64,000 nt of DNA from contig NC_135177.1 in assembly GCF_041146795.1 (NCBI RefSeq), positions 24,494,060 through 24,558,059 of the forward strand. The letters are read 5' to 3'. Below the pieces are notes generated by a model. It saw nothing but the letters and a program-made list of their open reading frames with translations, searched no databases and was not told where the DNA came from. The DNA comes from Maylandia zebra. Its lineage: Eukaryota; Chordata; Actinopteri; Cichliformes; Cichlidae. Positions 1 to 12,161 of the stretch are shown in pieces. The stretch's first letter is position 1. The number at the start of each line of letters is the position of its first letter. The position numbers and the translations under genes were made by a program.

Positions 1-29
1 CAACTCAGCACGGTTCACCATGCTATTCA

Positions 30-475
30 GGGTTTTCCATGAGGCCATAGAAACTGGTACCAGGTACTTTATTAGTACCTGCTCAGCCAGGGTTTCAAGC
101 GATTGAAGCAGGTACTAGAAGTCACGCTGCATGCCACCGATTGGCTCGTCAGTAGCATCACTCAATGAGTCATAAGTGCATCTCGTTCACGAAAATTAAA
201 ACTGCCATTTTTGAAACCAGCAACGAGGGAAATGGCTACAAAAAACCGCAGTGTTCCCCGAGTTTGACAAAAAGCCACAGACCGAGCAGTAGGTATATTC
301 TTGGCTCAATGTCCACCTTTGTTGTAGCGTTCGTGTTGCATATTAATTACGTTGCAGGATGCCCAGACGCATTGCTATGGCAACAAGCGCGCGCACTGGG
401 TTGTAATGGAAAACCAGTCGATCCGAGTCGTAGCGATCTGTGGCAAGTAGATCAGAGTAGCTACTAATGCAAAAA
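30..475. mobile_element. hAT-like non-autonomous DNA transposon remnant in a pex5 intron
   Basis: This stretch has the arrangement I know from a common teleost hAT-type MITE: a left end with a GGTACC/AGTACC-rich block (about 50-110), a 'gattggctcgtcagtagc' block near 138-155, and a right end rich in short GAGTCG/GAGTAGC motifs (about 420-465). It carries no transposase. The open frame at 165-467 is not a gene. The family is assigned from memory of the repeat pattern. The terminal repeats are degraded and I could not find a clear 8-bp target duplication, so the borders are approximate. Confidence 0.45.
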
Positions 476-582
476 GGGCTTATGTGATACAGCTAGACCA
501 CACACAAAAGATGCTACACTAGACCAGACGTGCAAGAAATCTAATAAATCTCACAAAGGTTTGTGTTGATGATGATTGACAT

Positions 583-830
583 TCACTTTATAAGGTATAC
601 CTTCAGCGAGGTGCTGGAAACATTCCTCAGACATTTTCGTCTGTTTCGAAATGATTCCCTGACATCCCAGAGGTGCTGTATTGGATTGTGATCTCTGATC
701 TCTCGTCAGCAGGTCATCTTCGCCATGTCTAAAAAGCTAAATGTTGCTGCCATTTGGCTGATTAGATATTTGCCTTATACAGCGCTTAACCAGGTGTACT
801 TAATAAAGTGGCCACTAGAGTGTACACCAG
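583..830 (-). mobile_element. Deletion derivative of a Tc1-like transposon in a pex5 intron
   Basis: The left part reads 'aaggtatacc' followed by 'gaggtgctggaaacattcc' (about 592-627) and a 'cagaggtgctgtattgg' block. The right part has a 'gctgccatttggctgatta' block (748-766) and a terminal 'caggtgtacttaataaagtgg' motif near 790-812. These are the two ends and part of the transposase reverse strand of a Tc1-like element common in teleosts; a better copy lies at about 16.88-17.61 kb. The middle of the transposase is missing, so this is an inert internally deleted copy lying just before the last pex5 exon. Confidence 0.55.
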
Positions 831-965
831 TGAGAAATGGACCTTAATTTGCAAAAGTGAACTTAGTTTACACAAGTTTTTTTATTACTGTTGTCTGTTC
901 AGGTTGATATCAGCACATTGCAGATTGAACATAAATCCATCCTGTTCACTTTTTTAACTCCACAG

Positions 966-1212
966 AGAGGCAGTGGAGCATTTCCTTGAAGCTTTATCTC
1001 TCCAGCGCCAGGCTATAGAGGATGGAGCGAGAGCTCCAAGGGGTCCCGGAGGAGCTGCGGCCACTATGATGTCCGACAATATCTGGTCCACCCTGCGCAT
1101 GGCTCTCAGCATGATGGGAGAGAGCGCTCTGTACGCCGCGGCCGACAGGCGAGACTTGGACACCTTGATGGCTCATTTCTGCCAGAGAGAGGTGGATGGT
1201 GGGACTGAATGA
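966..1212 (+). CDS. pex5: pex5, last coding exon (peroxisomal PTS1 receptor C-terminus)
   Basis: A splice acceptor (cacag, ends 965) opens an exon whose frame reads [16 protein letters not shown], then a Gly/Arg/Ala-rich insert, then [16 protein letters not shown] and a terminal [13 protein letters not shown], with TGA at 1210-1212. This closely matches the C-terminus of PEX5, the cycling receptor that binds the PTS1 tripeptide of cargo in the cytosol with its TPR domain and delivers it to the peroxisome membrane. The exon holds the end of the last TPR and the C-terminal helical bundle. It is closer to PEX5 than to the brain paralogue PEX5L, which has AALRIALSLM at the equivalent place. The insert ([15 protein letters not shown]) is slightly longer than the one I recall for mammals. 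The rest of the gene lies left of the window. The stop is followed by a long 3' UTR. Confidence 0.85.
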
Positions 1213-2730
1213 AAACCTGCCAGGAGAGGGCTCATTGAGTGTGAATGTTTTTTGCTGGGAGGTAAATGTATGAGTGACTGAATGAAGCTGATTGAATGGA
1301 GGAATGAAGGGGACATGGTACAGCTAACGGTTAAAAGAAGATGATCGAGGAACACACTGTGAAGTGATCAAAGTGCTCATCATCATCATCATGTGTACAT
1401 GTGTGTTTAAAAGTGTTGCAGTATCAGGCTTCACCTGTAGAGAAGCAGGCAGCAGTAATCCAGTCACGAACTGTTTCACACGTTCAGCAGTCACTGGATT
1501 TCCTCCTTTGTTGATCAAGAGAACCAGACTGAATGATTTTAACTTGAAAATCTTTCTCAGAGAAGAAGAGAAACAAGAATAAACATGGTTTAATCACTAA
1601 TCTGTTCACCATCCAGCAATGTTAGTTTGTGTTAAGACACTCAGTCCTCTCCCTGTCTTTATTCACAGTTTGGTGGCCTCTGAGTTTATTATTACTGTGT
1701 TGATGTTGTTCCTACAGCATCTCGTTAACTTTGCTTCAGGACCACCATTGCAACCGGACAATCACATTGTTGTATTCGCTTCACAACTTGGGAACAAGAT
1801 GTACACAAGAGTCTGGTAGGGACAACGCTGTGGTTCATGAATGGGTGAAACATAAGACTTTCACCCAGGAGACTGAGGCTTGTAGTCCTTGTTCATTTGA
1901 GACTTAGTTGACTGCTTTTCATTTTGAAAAGTATTTACTTCAGTCACTTTGGTTAGGTGTATAAAATGATCATATTAGAACTTAGTGAAGGCAAGCATCT
2001 TTTTTTCCCTCCCCCCTCAGGTGCAAAGCTAAGCTAGTGTTTTGTACACTACAAACCCTGTTTTATCAATTCACATGCCTCTTCATACAAAGGACTGGAT
2101 GAGCCAGGGATCTAACCAGGCCTTCCAATTCGCAGACGACCCGCTCTACCTCCAGAGCTGCAACCATCCCTGATTGCAACGGTGTGATTGATCAGTGATG
2201 GTCCTGATGGAGGAACAACACAGCAATTATCAGATGTGTGTACTCTCTGCGGTTATGTATAATCAAGGTACAAGACCTCTGACATTAAAGAGTGCTGCTT
2301 ATGATCCAAGGTGCTCAGCAGGCGGAAGGATTACAGATTATGCCATTGTAAAGTAGAAATACAAGTCATAAGTGCTACAGCTCTTTTTGTTATACTTTAT
2401 TTAATTTTTTAGTAATCATTATCATGCCAGGATAATGAACTGATAACCAGCGGGACTGTTACTCAAATGATAAGGTGTGTGTGTGTCTCTGTGTGTGTGT
2501 GTGTGTGGGTCGGGTGAGAGACATTATGTCAATGAGAGTGGCTTTTCTGGGTTCCTGTGCTCTTTTTCATATTGCTCCTGTAAAACTACTTGCTTCATTG
2601 TAAAATAATGCTCTATGCCATACTGTGTATTGTAACATAATTGATGCACTATAATTGTTTTCAGGCTACTTATATCCTGACAGCAATGTTTAATATAATA
2701 TTCAGCAATAAAAGCTTTGATTCCAGACAT
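1213..2730 (+). other. pex5: pex5 3' UTR (inferred)
   Basis: There is no further coding potential from the pex5 stop to about 2730. A canonical AATAAA at 2707-2712, followed within 20 bases by a plausible cleavage region, is the best polyadenylation signal. An earlier AATAAA near 1578 could serve a short isoform. A short GT repeat lies near 2476-2506. The 3' end is inferred from signals only. Confidence 0.45.
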
Positions 2731-3900
2731 CTGTTATTATCCTTTTATTTCAATTTGGACCCCCTCTTGTTGGTATATGGGTTGTTTCATGGTCCTATCG
2801 ACTAATTTGCAATTTAAATGTTTAGACTAAATTAGATTTTCATATTATAGAGCAAGATGGTTTTATCAAAATGTCAGCTCTAAGAAGTGGGAAGACTTGC
2901 CAAATCAGCAGGGCATTGCATTTAAAGTTTCCTCAGAGTTAATAATAAGGATTTTAATTTGTTTAACATGTTTTTTTGTTTTTTGTGAGTAATGCAAAAT
3001 TATTAAAACTTGTGAAATACAAAATGCTGTGGCTTGGGAGGTAGTGCAGGTCATCTGGTCTACAAGTTTAAGGATCTTCATGCAAGATACTGATCCCTGA
3101 GTGGGCCTGATGCACACTGGAGTGTGTGCTAATGTTAGTTTAAAAGTGCTTATGCATAGAAACAGTTTGCATGAATTGGTGAATGAGCCTTGTAATAAAG
3201 TGCTTTGAGTGCTCAGCACTTAATAAAGAACAGTTAATTTACCAAAAAGTGATTTTATTTATTTATTTATTTATTTATTTTTTGGGGGGTAATTCTATAA
3301 TTTTTGTAGTGGTTTGGTTTTTTGGGGTTTTTTTAGTGCATACACTTAACAACCACTTGATTAGGTACACTTGCAGACTCTAATATGACCAGTGATATAG
3401 TACAGCCTGAAATCTTCAGAGCTCATACCAATGACGTTGGCTCATTCATTTAGGTTTTTGTTGAGGTTGTCAGGAAAAGTAACCTGATTTCATGATTACT
3501 TGCATTACATTTAATTCAGTTCCTATGTTTGTTTGTTTGTTTTAATCCACTTCCCTAACATACAGGTACTCAAAGTAAAAAATCTAAATTTAAATGCTTT
3601 AAAAAATTTATGCTAAATCTATCTGGAAATCTGAAGGGTTATATCAAGCATTGTTTTTACCTTTGACTATCATTATTATATATGCGCAGATTTTATTCAT
3701 TTTCACTAAATGCGAACTCGCTATTCATGTTCAATGTTTTATTTATTCTTGGCACACTCCGGCCTCCATACTTACTTTAACAAGTCATATTCAAAAGAAA
3801 ACTCGTAACTCGTGTTTCCGGAGCTTTCCCAACAAATTCATTTTCTCTCACAAGTGAAAAACAAAACGTTTCCTTAAGTTATCAGCAGCCCACCCCGCCC
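2731..3900. other. pex5-cdca3 intergenic stretch with repeat debris
   Basis: No gene is visible. The stretch holds an (ATTT)n tract at about 3254-3281. A fragment at about 3345-3440 resembles the left end of the same Tc1-like family seen at 583-830 (acttaacaaccacttgattaggtacac). The rest is AT-rich unique-looking sequence. Confidence 0.5.
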
Positions 3901-3920
3901 TCTTTTAAACTTCGCATTCC

Positions 3921-4020
3921 TCTAGGCCAATCAGAGTCGAGAAGGCGAAGTGCAAGAGAAAGTTGATTGGTTCATTTAAAAATAACATAAGCGCAACCAC
4001 GCCATTTAAATGTTTTAAAA
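3921..4020 (+). promoter_or_regulatory. cdca3: cdca3 core promoter: two CCAAT boxes and CHR-like TTTAAA
   Basis: A forward CCAAT (3927-3931, in ggccaatcag) and an inverted one (ATTGG, 3966-3970, in gattggttc) are spaced about 35 bp apart. They are followed by TTTAAA-type elements at about 3975 and 4003. Paired CCAAT boxes spaced 30-40 bp, with a CHR (TTTGAA or variant) downstream and no good TATA box, are the known layout of G2/M genes controlled by NF-Y and the DREAM/MMB complexes. Human CDCA3 is such a gene. The CHR here is the weaker TTTAAA variant, so that part is inference. Confidence 0.5.
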
Positions 4021-4111
4021 GTCGTGTGTTCCTCCTGTTGATCTGAAGTGTGGAATAGGAGAAAGGCGGATAAACTATACGCTTGGTCCACTGTATTTGT
4101 CGTTTTTTCAG
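4021..4111 (+). other. cdca3: cdca3 noncoding exon 1 (candidate)
   Basis: The sequence just downstream of the CCAAT boxes ends in a good donor (TTCAG|GTGAGT, exon end 4111). The next acceptor (ggcag, ends 4637) opens the exon carrying the start codon. The transcription start is not defined, so the left edge is approximate. The intron at 4112-4637 contains only AT-rich sequence. Confidence 0.45.
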
Positions 4112-4657
4112 GTGAGTAGTGAAATAAATGACACGTCCGAATGATGTAGACCGAGTTTGTGTTTTTTTTTCTTTTGCTATACTTTAAACGGTTAACGGTG
4201 CAGTCACGTGAAACTGCAACATTTAGCTAACATACGTAGATGTGAATATGGTTTCCAGCTCTGTAAATGTCATACAAATTGTCCATAGTGACAGATATAG
4301 TAGTAAAGTCGTGTTTAAGATGAGCTACGATTTTTTTGTATTTAAAAACTAACGTTAACTTTAAGTCACGAGCACTAATCCATCAGCTAATAAGCTAAAA
4401 TACAATGTTTAACAACAGGTTATTTATGCCTTGTCAAGCATTAGTTTTTACCGTTGTGTGATTGTAAGAATGAAGAATACACCAAGAAACGAGCCTTTCA
4501 ATGTATTGATGAATGAGAATAATACATAGTTTTATTGTATTTCATCTAAATATGTGTACATCTGTGCTTTGTATTTTTGCTGTGTTTTTATGTTATGAAT
4601 AAATAAATGAATAGAACTCTGTTTACCTGAATGGCAGGTAACATTAAAAAAAGGATC

Positions 4658-6836
4658 ATGGGATCAAGTGAGAGTAAGATGACTGCATCTGCAGCCATAA
4701 AACCAGAGCCAGCCTTCAAAAAGACTCACATCAGTCACCTCATCGATCCTCGCTCCCCCTCAGCTGGCATAGAACGAACACCTATTCAGGTGGGTTACCT
4801 GGTGGATCCATTCATATATTTTAAAAAAAAACACAAAGTCTGAAAAAAATGTACTGTCTGAACTCCAGAAAATGTGCAGTCATTCTTTTTTATTAATGAA
4901 GGCATGAACATTTTTACTTTGATCTTGAGGCCCTCTGATCCAAACTCTCTTCTGTACTCACATTTCAAAGACTTTGAAAAGCTTCTTGTTTGATCAGTGT
5001 GATATGTCCAAACTATAGAAGGTGTGAGGGGAACAAATGAGACTTTTCACATGCGCTTATACTCCATCTTTCCCAGATGGTGTGGATGAGTGTAGAAAGT
5101 TCACCCAAAATCCACATTTTGAAGTTTTCTCCAGTAAAGTATCAGAAAACAGATCCAAGATATCATTGCTTGTCGTTGATCCTTTGTGTAATAAACACAA
5201 AGCTGGTGCAGTTTAGCTGCTAAACTTGCATGTCACAACATGCAAGTTTAAAAAATTACCCTCTGATGGGGAATAGGTGGGAGGCACTGATAATTATTGA
5301 CCCTGCTTTATTCTCTATACTACTTTTGTAAACTGTGGGGCAATCAAACATAAAATAATTGAATATTTTTGCAAGGTTGGGCAGCTTGTGTCCAAAACGT
5401 CCGCTGAGATGAAAAGCGAGTGCCCTGTGGTGTTCGGTGATCCACGTTCACCTACCATTGGCATTACCCGCACCCCTGTGAGAGAAGTTATGAGAGGTAA
5501 GTAATATATAAACGTAATAACTTTCAGCTTGACTTTTCTCACTTTATTGAAAAAAAAAAAAACAAATCTAAAAAAATGACTTCCTTTCATTCATCTTTCC
5601 AGCAACAGTCGGGTCCTTTGCTCGTCGCCTGGGTATGATTTTCCACAGTGAGGTTGAAGGGAAACTCCCCGAAGGTCGTCAGAAAGGCTTCAGTGGTGCA
5701 TCAAAGAAAGAGGAGGACTTTATAAGTGAAGAGCTGGCATCGACTGAGCCCCTCCTGAGCCCACAGCCGTCCAGCAACCTTAATGAGCATGCTAACTTAC
5801 TGGTGCCACCTGTCCAGCCCCCTCTCCAGAGCGTAGAGAAATTGAGTCCTTTTGTGCTTCCTGAAGAGCCTCAGGTGGAGGTGGAGATAGAAACTGAAGC
5901 AGATATTAGCCTGGAGGAGGCTGAGGAAGCAAGAGAGTCTCCTCTTCACAAGAGACTGAGCATGAGCCTGATAACCTGCCACGAGGGCGCTCCCTCCCCC
6001 CGAGCCTTTGCAGAGGTCCATCATGAAAATATTTCATCCCCAGAACCTGGCACAGAGGTGGAGCCACTTGGGGATGGTGTGGATCACGCTTACGCCCTTC
6101 CTTCTGCTACCATTGAAGCAGACTCTCCTGTTGAACCTGCCCCCTCCAACACTGATGCTGATGATTCCCTTGCACAGCCAGAGAAGGAAGAAACTAAAGA
6201 GCTCGCTAAAGAAGCTAATTTGCTTCCATCCGGTCCACCATGTGTTCGTGGTCCTGAGCAGCCACAGGCTTGCACCGGCATCCGCTGCCCCACCTTTGAC
6301 TCAAAGAGCCCCAGCCAGACTGTTTTCAAACCACAGTGGCTGGGAAATGGCTTTCGTCCGTCTGGGCTCAGAGCAAGAGGAGTGCAGGGGCTCGGTGGAA
6401 AAGGAGGCTCGTCTCCTCTTGCCGTCCGTGTGGCCGTTAAGAACGTAGCCAACGAAAACAAAGGACAGTCTGGAAAACTGAAGCAGAAAGGTGTGTAGGA
6501 AGTTTGTCACCTTTTGATTGTTTATGGTGAGACTGTTCTGCTTTTCCTTTTTTAAACTTTCTTTTTCTTCAGGTACTGAAGGCCGCTCTCCGCTGCAGAT
6601 CCTCAAGAAGACCAACTCGCCCAGAGACCAGCGCGCTCAGGTATTTGTAGCTGTAATTTACCCACATATGGGCTCATGAAAGCAACATCTGTGTTTTTAC
6701 TTGTCCAAAAATACAGGAAATTCACGTTTTGATTTCTTCCCAGATGAAGCTGAAGACGTCCACTCCCGACAAGCAGAGGGCTGGACAGATGGACCGCCGA
6801 GTGCTGGCTGTGTGTCTGGATAAGGAGAACCGATGA
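4658..6836 (+). CDS. cdca3: cdca3 / TOME-1, trigger of mitotic entry
   Basis: Coding exons are 4658-4789, 5376-5496, 5603-6490, 6573-6640 and 6744-6836. All junctions are GT-AG and in frame, giving 433 aa. The N-terminus reads MGSSESKM. Two copies of the family signature follow, DPRSPSAGIERTPIQ (exon 1) and DPRSPTIGITRTPV (exon 2), each with SP and TP sites typical of CDK substrates. The C-terminus reads VLAVCLDKENR, containing the KEN box by which APC/C-Cdh1 degrades CDCA3. The family acts as a cytosolic F-box-like adaptor that helps SCF destroy Wee1 at mitotic entry. The long third coding exon (296 codons, rich in Glu, Pro and Ser) makes the protein longer than human CDCA3 (268 aa) and looks disordered. 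The MG start could be myristoylated, which is a guess. Gene order next to gnb3 and usp5 supports orthology. Confidence 0.9.
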
Positions 6837-6965
6837 GGCACTGCACGCACTGTTTTTTAAAATGTGCTTTTATGTGTATAGCTTCCACAAACTATTTGTT
6901 GTCCTGTATATATTTAACTGCTTGTTGTTGTGTAAATAAAATTTGCAAACCTACTAGAGCTTTAA
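6837..6965 (+). other. cdca3: cdca3 3' UTR with AATAAA
   Basis: The UTR is short. AATAAA lies at 6935-6940, about 100 bases after the stop. Confidence 0.6.
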
Positions 6966-8745
6966 ATTTTTACTGATTAACTCTTATCTGTTATTTGGAG
7001 AGTTTTCTTGTTCGTTTTTGTGCGCATTTAATCTTCGTCAACACCTAAATTATATTCAGAAATAACACTTGAAATTTAATATTTCTCCAGTTTGCAAAGA
7101 TTGCATAGCTCCCATGTCATTGAACTGACAAAGCGTCCTTAGGCAATGGTGAACACTTCGTTGCCCTCGCCTATCAGTGTGAGTGTAAAGTGTCTTTTCT
7201 ATACCCAAGGCATGCTTTTGAGTGAAGAAAAAGCACTATGTAGCTACCAGTTCATTCAGCAGGTTACCTTGATTACTGCTGAGTTGCTGTCATGTGATTG
7301 GCTGTTTGACATTTGCACTAGCGAGCACTATAGCAGGTGTACCTAATAAAATCTTAGGAAAAACAGACATTTTAGCATTAATTAGATGTAGCCCTTTTTT
7401 TTTTTTTAAAGTTTTTACATTTATTCATTTTTACTTTTTTGTCACAAGGAAACGACAGAAGAGAGAAGGGTGTGGAAAGAGTAACAGGAAATAAATAAAC
7501 AGCACAGTAGTAAACAGTCTTTCTATACTCTAAATGTTTGACTTGCAGGCAGATCATGTGGCCAGCCGATGATCTGTTCTTGGAGGAGCAGCTCCTATTT
7601 ATGGTCTTTTTACATGCAATATTCAAAAGGGAGGAATATCGTCATATTTAATCGTGCCACTAGGTATCAGTCCCAAAAGTGTCACTGGGATCCTTGAAAA
7701 TATCACAACCAAATATGTCCTCTAAAGTGTTTAGTGTCAACATTATTAAAGTCCATTGGCATGCTCGTAGTTTTGTACATGAACTGCTGTGACTGCACAC
7801 TTCTACACAGTTTGTCCAGGGGTATATTTGTATGATGTGTACCTTCAATCGCTCCATCATCTTCTGGTGAAATTCCCTTTTGAATCTCTGTATTATAATT
7901 AATGTATTATAACTTGATAGAGAACTTGTGTTTTGGAGATATTCACATGTACATGAGTATGGGCGGAGTTAAATCTGGATGATAAGATCATCTGTGAGTA
8001 ATGCCATTATATGGTTCTCCTTAGCTATTAGTTCCTATGAGTCAAGGCCTCTGTGAATATTCCATAAAGGGGTGAGCTGAGGCAACAACCCTGCATCTGT
8101 CTGACAGGTGATCTTTATTCTAGCATTTTTACCTGAGGCTATATCATCCTCATTTTTTTATGATTAATTTTAATTGATAATATGGGGATAAAAGAGGTTG
8201 GTCAAGGTGAAGGTTTTACAGTGTGGATGGGAGTGAGGCTGATTGAAGCAGTTTGCACTTTCACCTCACAGTAAGAGGGTCCCTGGTTTGAGCTCCAACT
8301 GGTGCATGTCTATGTGGGGGTTGCTTGCTCTTCCTGCGTCTGTGTGTGCTTCCTCTGGGTTCTCCTGGCTTCCTCCCACAGTCCAAAGACATATATGTTA
8401 GGTTAGTTGGTGTTTTTAAATTAGCTGGATGCAATATGTGAGATAGATGAAGAGCAGATTTTTAAAGATCTGCTCATTTATAAAATCAATCAGGGTTTGT
8501 TTAGCATGCAGCTGTGTGTAAAAAGCCTGCAAGGCTTCACATCTGAGCTTGTTAAATGCACAAAGAGCCTGTTTATCCTTAAGAGAAACTACATTCTTAT
8601 GCTTTTGTCTAGACAACTCAAGTCACGCTACAAATAAATGCTCACATTTTCTCTACAGTGAAATCAAAGAAAACAGAAGCGTGGCTGACATTTCACATGC
8701 TTCACTCGTATCTAGAAGGATTTGAATGCCAGAAATAAACATTTA
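6966..8745. repeat. cdca3-gnb3 convergent intergenic region with repeat fragments
   Basis: No gene is seen between the two convergent transcription units. At about 7270-7350 there is the right end of the Tc1-like family (gagttgctgtcatgtgatt ... caggtgtacctaataaaat). At about 8220-8430 lies a tRNA-derived SINE-like interspersed repeat with the block 'tcacctcacagtaagagg' and a 'tcctcccacagtccaaag' block, common across fish genomes. The remainder (7360-8215) looks unique. Confidence 0.45.
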
Positions 8746-8749
8746 GACT

Positions 8750-9756
8750 TGTGTAATGCAGATCTTTATTAGATAGTGCTGCTTCACTTTGTACAGTGTG
8801 TATCCACTCTGGAAAAGAGCCCGTTTAAATTAGAGTTAGATTGTTTTTTTCATTTTTATATACACAACCTGTCCTTCAAGTTTAAAGGTTTGCATGCAGA
8901 GGAAAAGTAAGCACTTATATACACATTCAGATGTACTACTCATAAGCACGGCAGCCATTACCATCCATGTACCACTCATACAAAGAGTCCTGTCCTGAGA
9001 CAAATGGGTCATCTTTTTATGTAAGTGCTTAGCGAAGCATGAAAATCATTTTATTATCCCATCTGTCAGTTCAGCAGTTTACCCAAAGGACTTTTCAGGT
9101 CTAGCTACCGAGGGGTTAGGCCGAGTGATGAGACCCGAAATCCTGGTAAATATTGTCCATCGATCACATACAAAAACACACGCTAATGCAGACATCTGCA
9201 AGCTAGAACTCCATTTTAACTAAAGTTAAGAAAATGAACAGGAAGTAAATGTAAGCATCTAGAGAATCTACCAAAACTAACAACAAACAACAGTCTGAAA
9301 CAATAAAGCTCATATTATTTATATGATTTAACTTATGCTATGATAGAAATCACAGCATGTTAGTAAGTTACCCAACACAACATATGCTTCATCTGGACGT
9401 ATTCAATTCTATCTCATCCTGTGTGCTACCGTTTCCATTTGGCAACTGTTCTCAAATTGCTGTAATTAATGTGCATCCATGTGAACCACAGTAGAATTAA
9501 CTACTGATGGGAATGACATTTGCTCAGACCCCCGAACCCAGAATTCCCCCATAACGTGAGAAGAAAGTTTGGAGCGCAACGTGATGGAGAGGAGAGAAAA
9601 TCTTCACATTACAACCCCGCTCCACCGTTAGATAGGACTTGGCACAATTTGACATACCCTCTTCTCACCCCATGTGACTCCTCATCCCCTCCCACAGACC
9701 TCAATTTCTTTATATTTTCTTCACTTCACTAAGTGCTCTCTTTGCAATGAACAGCC
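8750..9756 (-). other. gnb3: gnb3 3' UTR
   Basis: From the gnb3 stop leftwards there is about 1 kb without coding potential. It ends near a minus-strand AATAAA (plus-strand TTTATT, 8765-8770). The UTR end is inferred from this signal. Confidence 0.5.
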
Positions 9757-12161
9757 TCAGTTCCAGATCTTGAGGAAGCTGTCCCAGGATCCCGTGCAGC
9801 ACGCCATGCCATCCGTGGATACTCCGATGCAGCTCACTCTGTTGTCGTGACCAGCCAGCACACCTGAACAGCAGCAAGCAGGGAAATAAATGAGTCAAAG
9901 GGTCAAACATTTTGAAATAAACTTCCAATTCAGATTTATCTCCCAGTTTTTTCTTTTAGTTCACTTATGTGCAAAACTAAACTTTACAAGGAAATGTAAC
10001 TAAAAGAATATTGTGTGCTTTTAAAACTAATAATAGACGGAAAATGTAGTTTTAGTCTTTCTTGTTTGGTCAGATTTGTCCAGCAGCATTAAGAGGAGTT
10101 GGTTCAAATATTTATTGTCCCTGGGGTGTATATGGGACTGTGTGTCAGGTGTTTGTGTTGCATTATATTACTGTATTGAAACCACAATGACAGAAAGAAG
10201 AGAGCAAACTCACTCTGGAAACTAAGTGAAAGGAATATAGCAGAAAAAAGATGGAGAAAAAAAAGTCGAGTAACTCGGTTCCTCACCGACTCTCTCGGCT
10301 TTGAGCGAGTCCCAGATGTTGACGTTGAAGTCGTCGTAGCCAGCCAGTATCAGGCGTCCAGACAGGGAGGGGGCCAGAGAGGTCACCCCACACATGATGC
10401 TGCTGTCCTGGTAGGTGATGAGCTCCTGGTCAGCTCGCATGTCGTACATCTTGCAGGTGGCGTCATCTGATCCTGTTATCACTGCATTACCGTTGGGGAA
10501 GAACTGGAGGAAATAGAAGTGGTTAGAAAGCGTGCCTCCTTGGACAGGACGCGCTGAGAGCTTTGCACACAATAGAAAAGGAAATCTTTTTTTCCCCCTT
10601 TGTTCTCACCCCAATGGCGTTGATGTCACTCTCGTGACCTCCAAAGGTCTGTCTGCAGGTGCCCTCCCTGATGTCCCACAGCTTAGCTGTGAAGTCACAA
10701 GCCCCTGAGATGAAAAACTTGAAGTCTGGGGACACGCCGAGGGACATGCAGTCTCCCTGGTGTCCGGCAAACACAGTCTTCTGGGTCCCCGTCTCAATGT
10801 CCCATAGTACGCTAGAAAGGCAAGTTTAATTCAATTTAAAGTGCAAAAGAATAAATTCAAGCTTTCTTTTGTTCAGTAAATCGAACTATATTCTTACCAA
10901 GTGCAGTCGCCTGAGCTGGTGATGATCTCAGTGTCGCTGAGGAAACGACAGCAGGACAGGTAACCTGTACAACCACAGAAATACCACATGGGGCACTGCA
11001 GGACTCATCACAAAGGAGCGTTTAATTTCTGTTTCTTGTCACCTTCCTACCTGTGTGCGCTGCCAGCTCTCTCATGACCTTGACATTCCCATCCTTGCCT
11101 TTCAGGTTGTAGATGGAGCACATGTTGTCCAGACCGCCACACGCCACAAGGTTTCCAGAAGGTGCGTAGGCACAGGTCATCACCCACGATGACTTGAGGG
11201 GGATGGCATTCACCTAGGTTTACACAGAGGACAGGAGAGCTTGTTTTCAGCCTCTGAATTTACTGTTGTGTATTTAGTTGTCTCACGATGGAAATTTAGA
11301 TCCTGTAACTTTTAAAGGTATGTGCTTAAGTCTTAATGTTTGAGCGAGAGATGCTCAAGGCACAGTGAGAAGTACCTTGTGTATTTTGGTGTGTTTGAGA
11401 GTGAATACACCCTGCAAGGTTTACAACCACGTTTACTTTGGGTTTAGGTATAGCTGGAAACAAAAATTCCTATTACCGGAATTGTAGTAATAGACCTGCC
11501 CTTTGGCCTCTCCTACCTTGTTGGTCGTGATGGTGTCCCACACTATGAGTTTTCCATCCTGCGAGGCACTGACACACAGCCTGGGGGAGAAATGTGGATT
11601 AAAATCAGCAAAGAAACCCAAAACATGTGAAGCAGAGGCTGTAACATTAAGAATATGCTCCCCCCTATCAATTTACTCAGTTTAAAGCAAATCTAATTTA
11701 CCATCTCCCTTCTGCATATCTGGACTTTTCTCACTTTCCTCACAATTATTTAGAAAATTATTAGAAAACTATCAGATCTTGGCTGCAACACAAACAAAAA
11801 AGCAGGTGTTCTTTCAATTTGTGCAGCATGTTGGGTAATTACTTTGAATCAGTGGACCAGTGCATTGCATAGATCTTGGCAAGATGACCCCTTAGTGTTT
11901 TCCTGGTCTTCATCTGGACACGCCCCATCACTGTGATCCCAGCTACTGCCTCCTGCAGTGTGGTATCCTGCACCGCCTTGCGAGCTGCCTGCAGAGCACA
12001 CACACACAAAGTGCCGTCAGGAATAATATGTGAACACACGTCAGACAGAACAGTATGTGTATTATGCTGGATCTACCACAGATGATATATTGTGGCCAAC
12101 TTACGGTAATCTGGTCTTTGAGACTATCTGCCTCCTTTCGAAGTTGCTCCATTTCACCCAT
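9757..12161 (-). CDS. gnb3: gnb3, G protein subunit beta-3 (transducin-type)
   Basis: Eight coding exons in transcript order: 12161-12105, 11988-11843, 11580-11517, 11213-11051, 10964-10898, 10811-10610, 10503-10287 and 9863-9757. Phases agree throughout, giving 340 aa, the exact length of vertebrate G-beta 1-4. The N-terminal coiled-coil helix begins [17 protein letters not shown], as in GNB3 (GNB1 has MSELDQLRQEAE). Seven WD40 blades follow, with signatures such as [35 protein letters not shown] and [11 protein letters not shown], ending [11 protein letters not shown]. The protein forms an obligate dimer with G-gamma and couples receptors to effectors; GNB3 is the cone photoreceptor and ON-bipolar beta subunit in vertebrates. 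Exon 12105-12181 has about 20 noncoding bases before the ATG, so at least one upstream noncoding exon exists. Teleosts have gnb3a and gnb3b, and I cannot decide which this is. Confidence 0.94.

Noticed and set aside
165-467. 100-codon open frame at the left end
   Set aside because: It lies wholly inside a hAT-like repeat in a pex5 intron and matches no family.
5797-6461. Several open frames on both strands overlapping the long cdca3 exon
   Set aside because: They are out-of-frame shadows; only the frame from 5603 joins neighbouring exons in phase and carries the family motifs.
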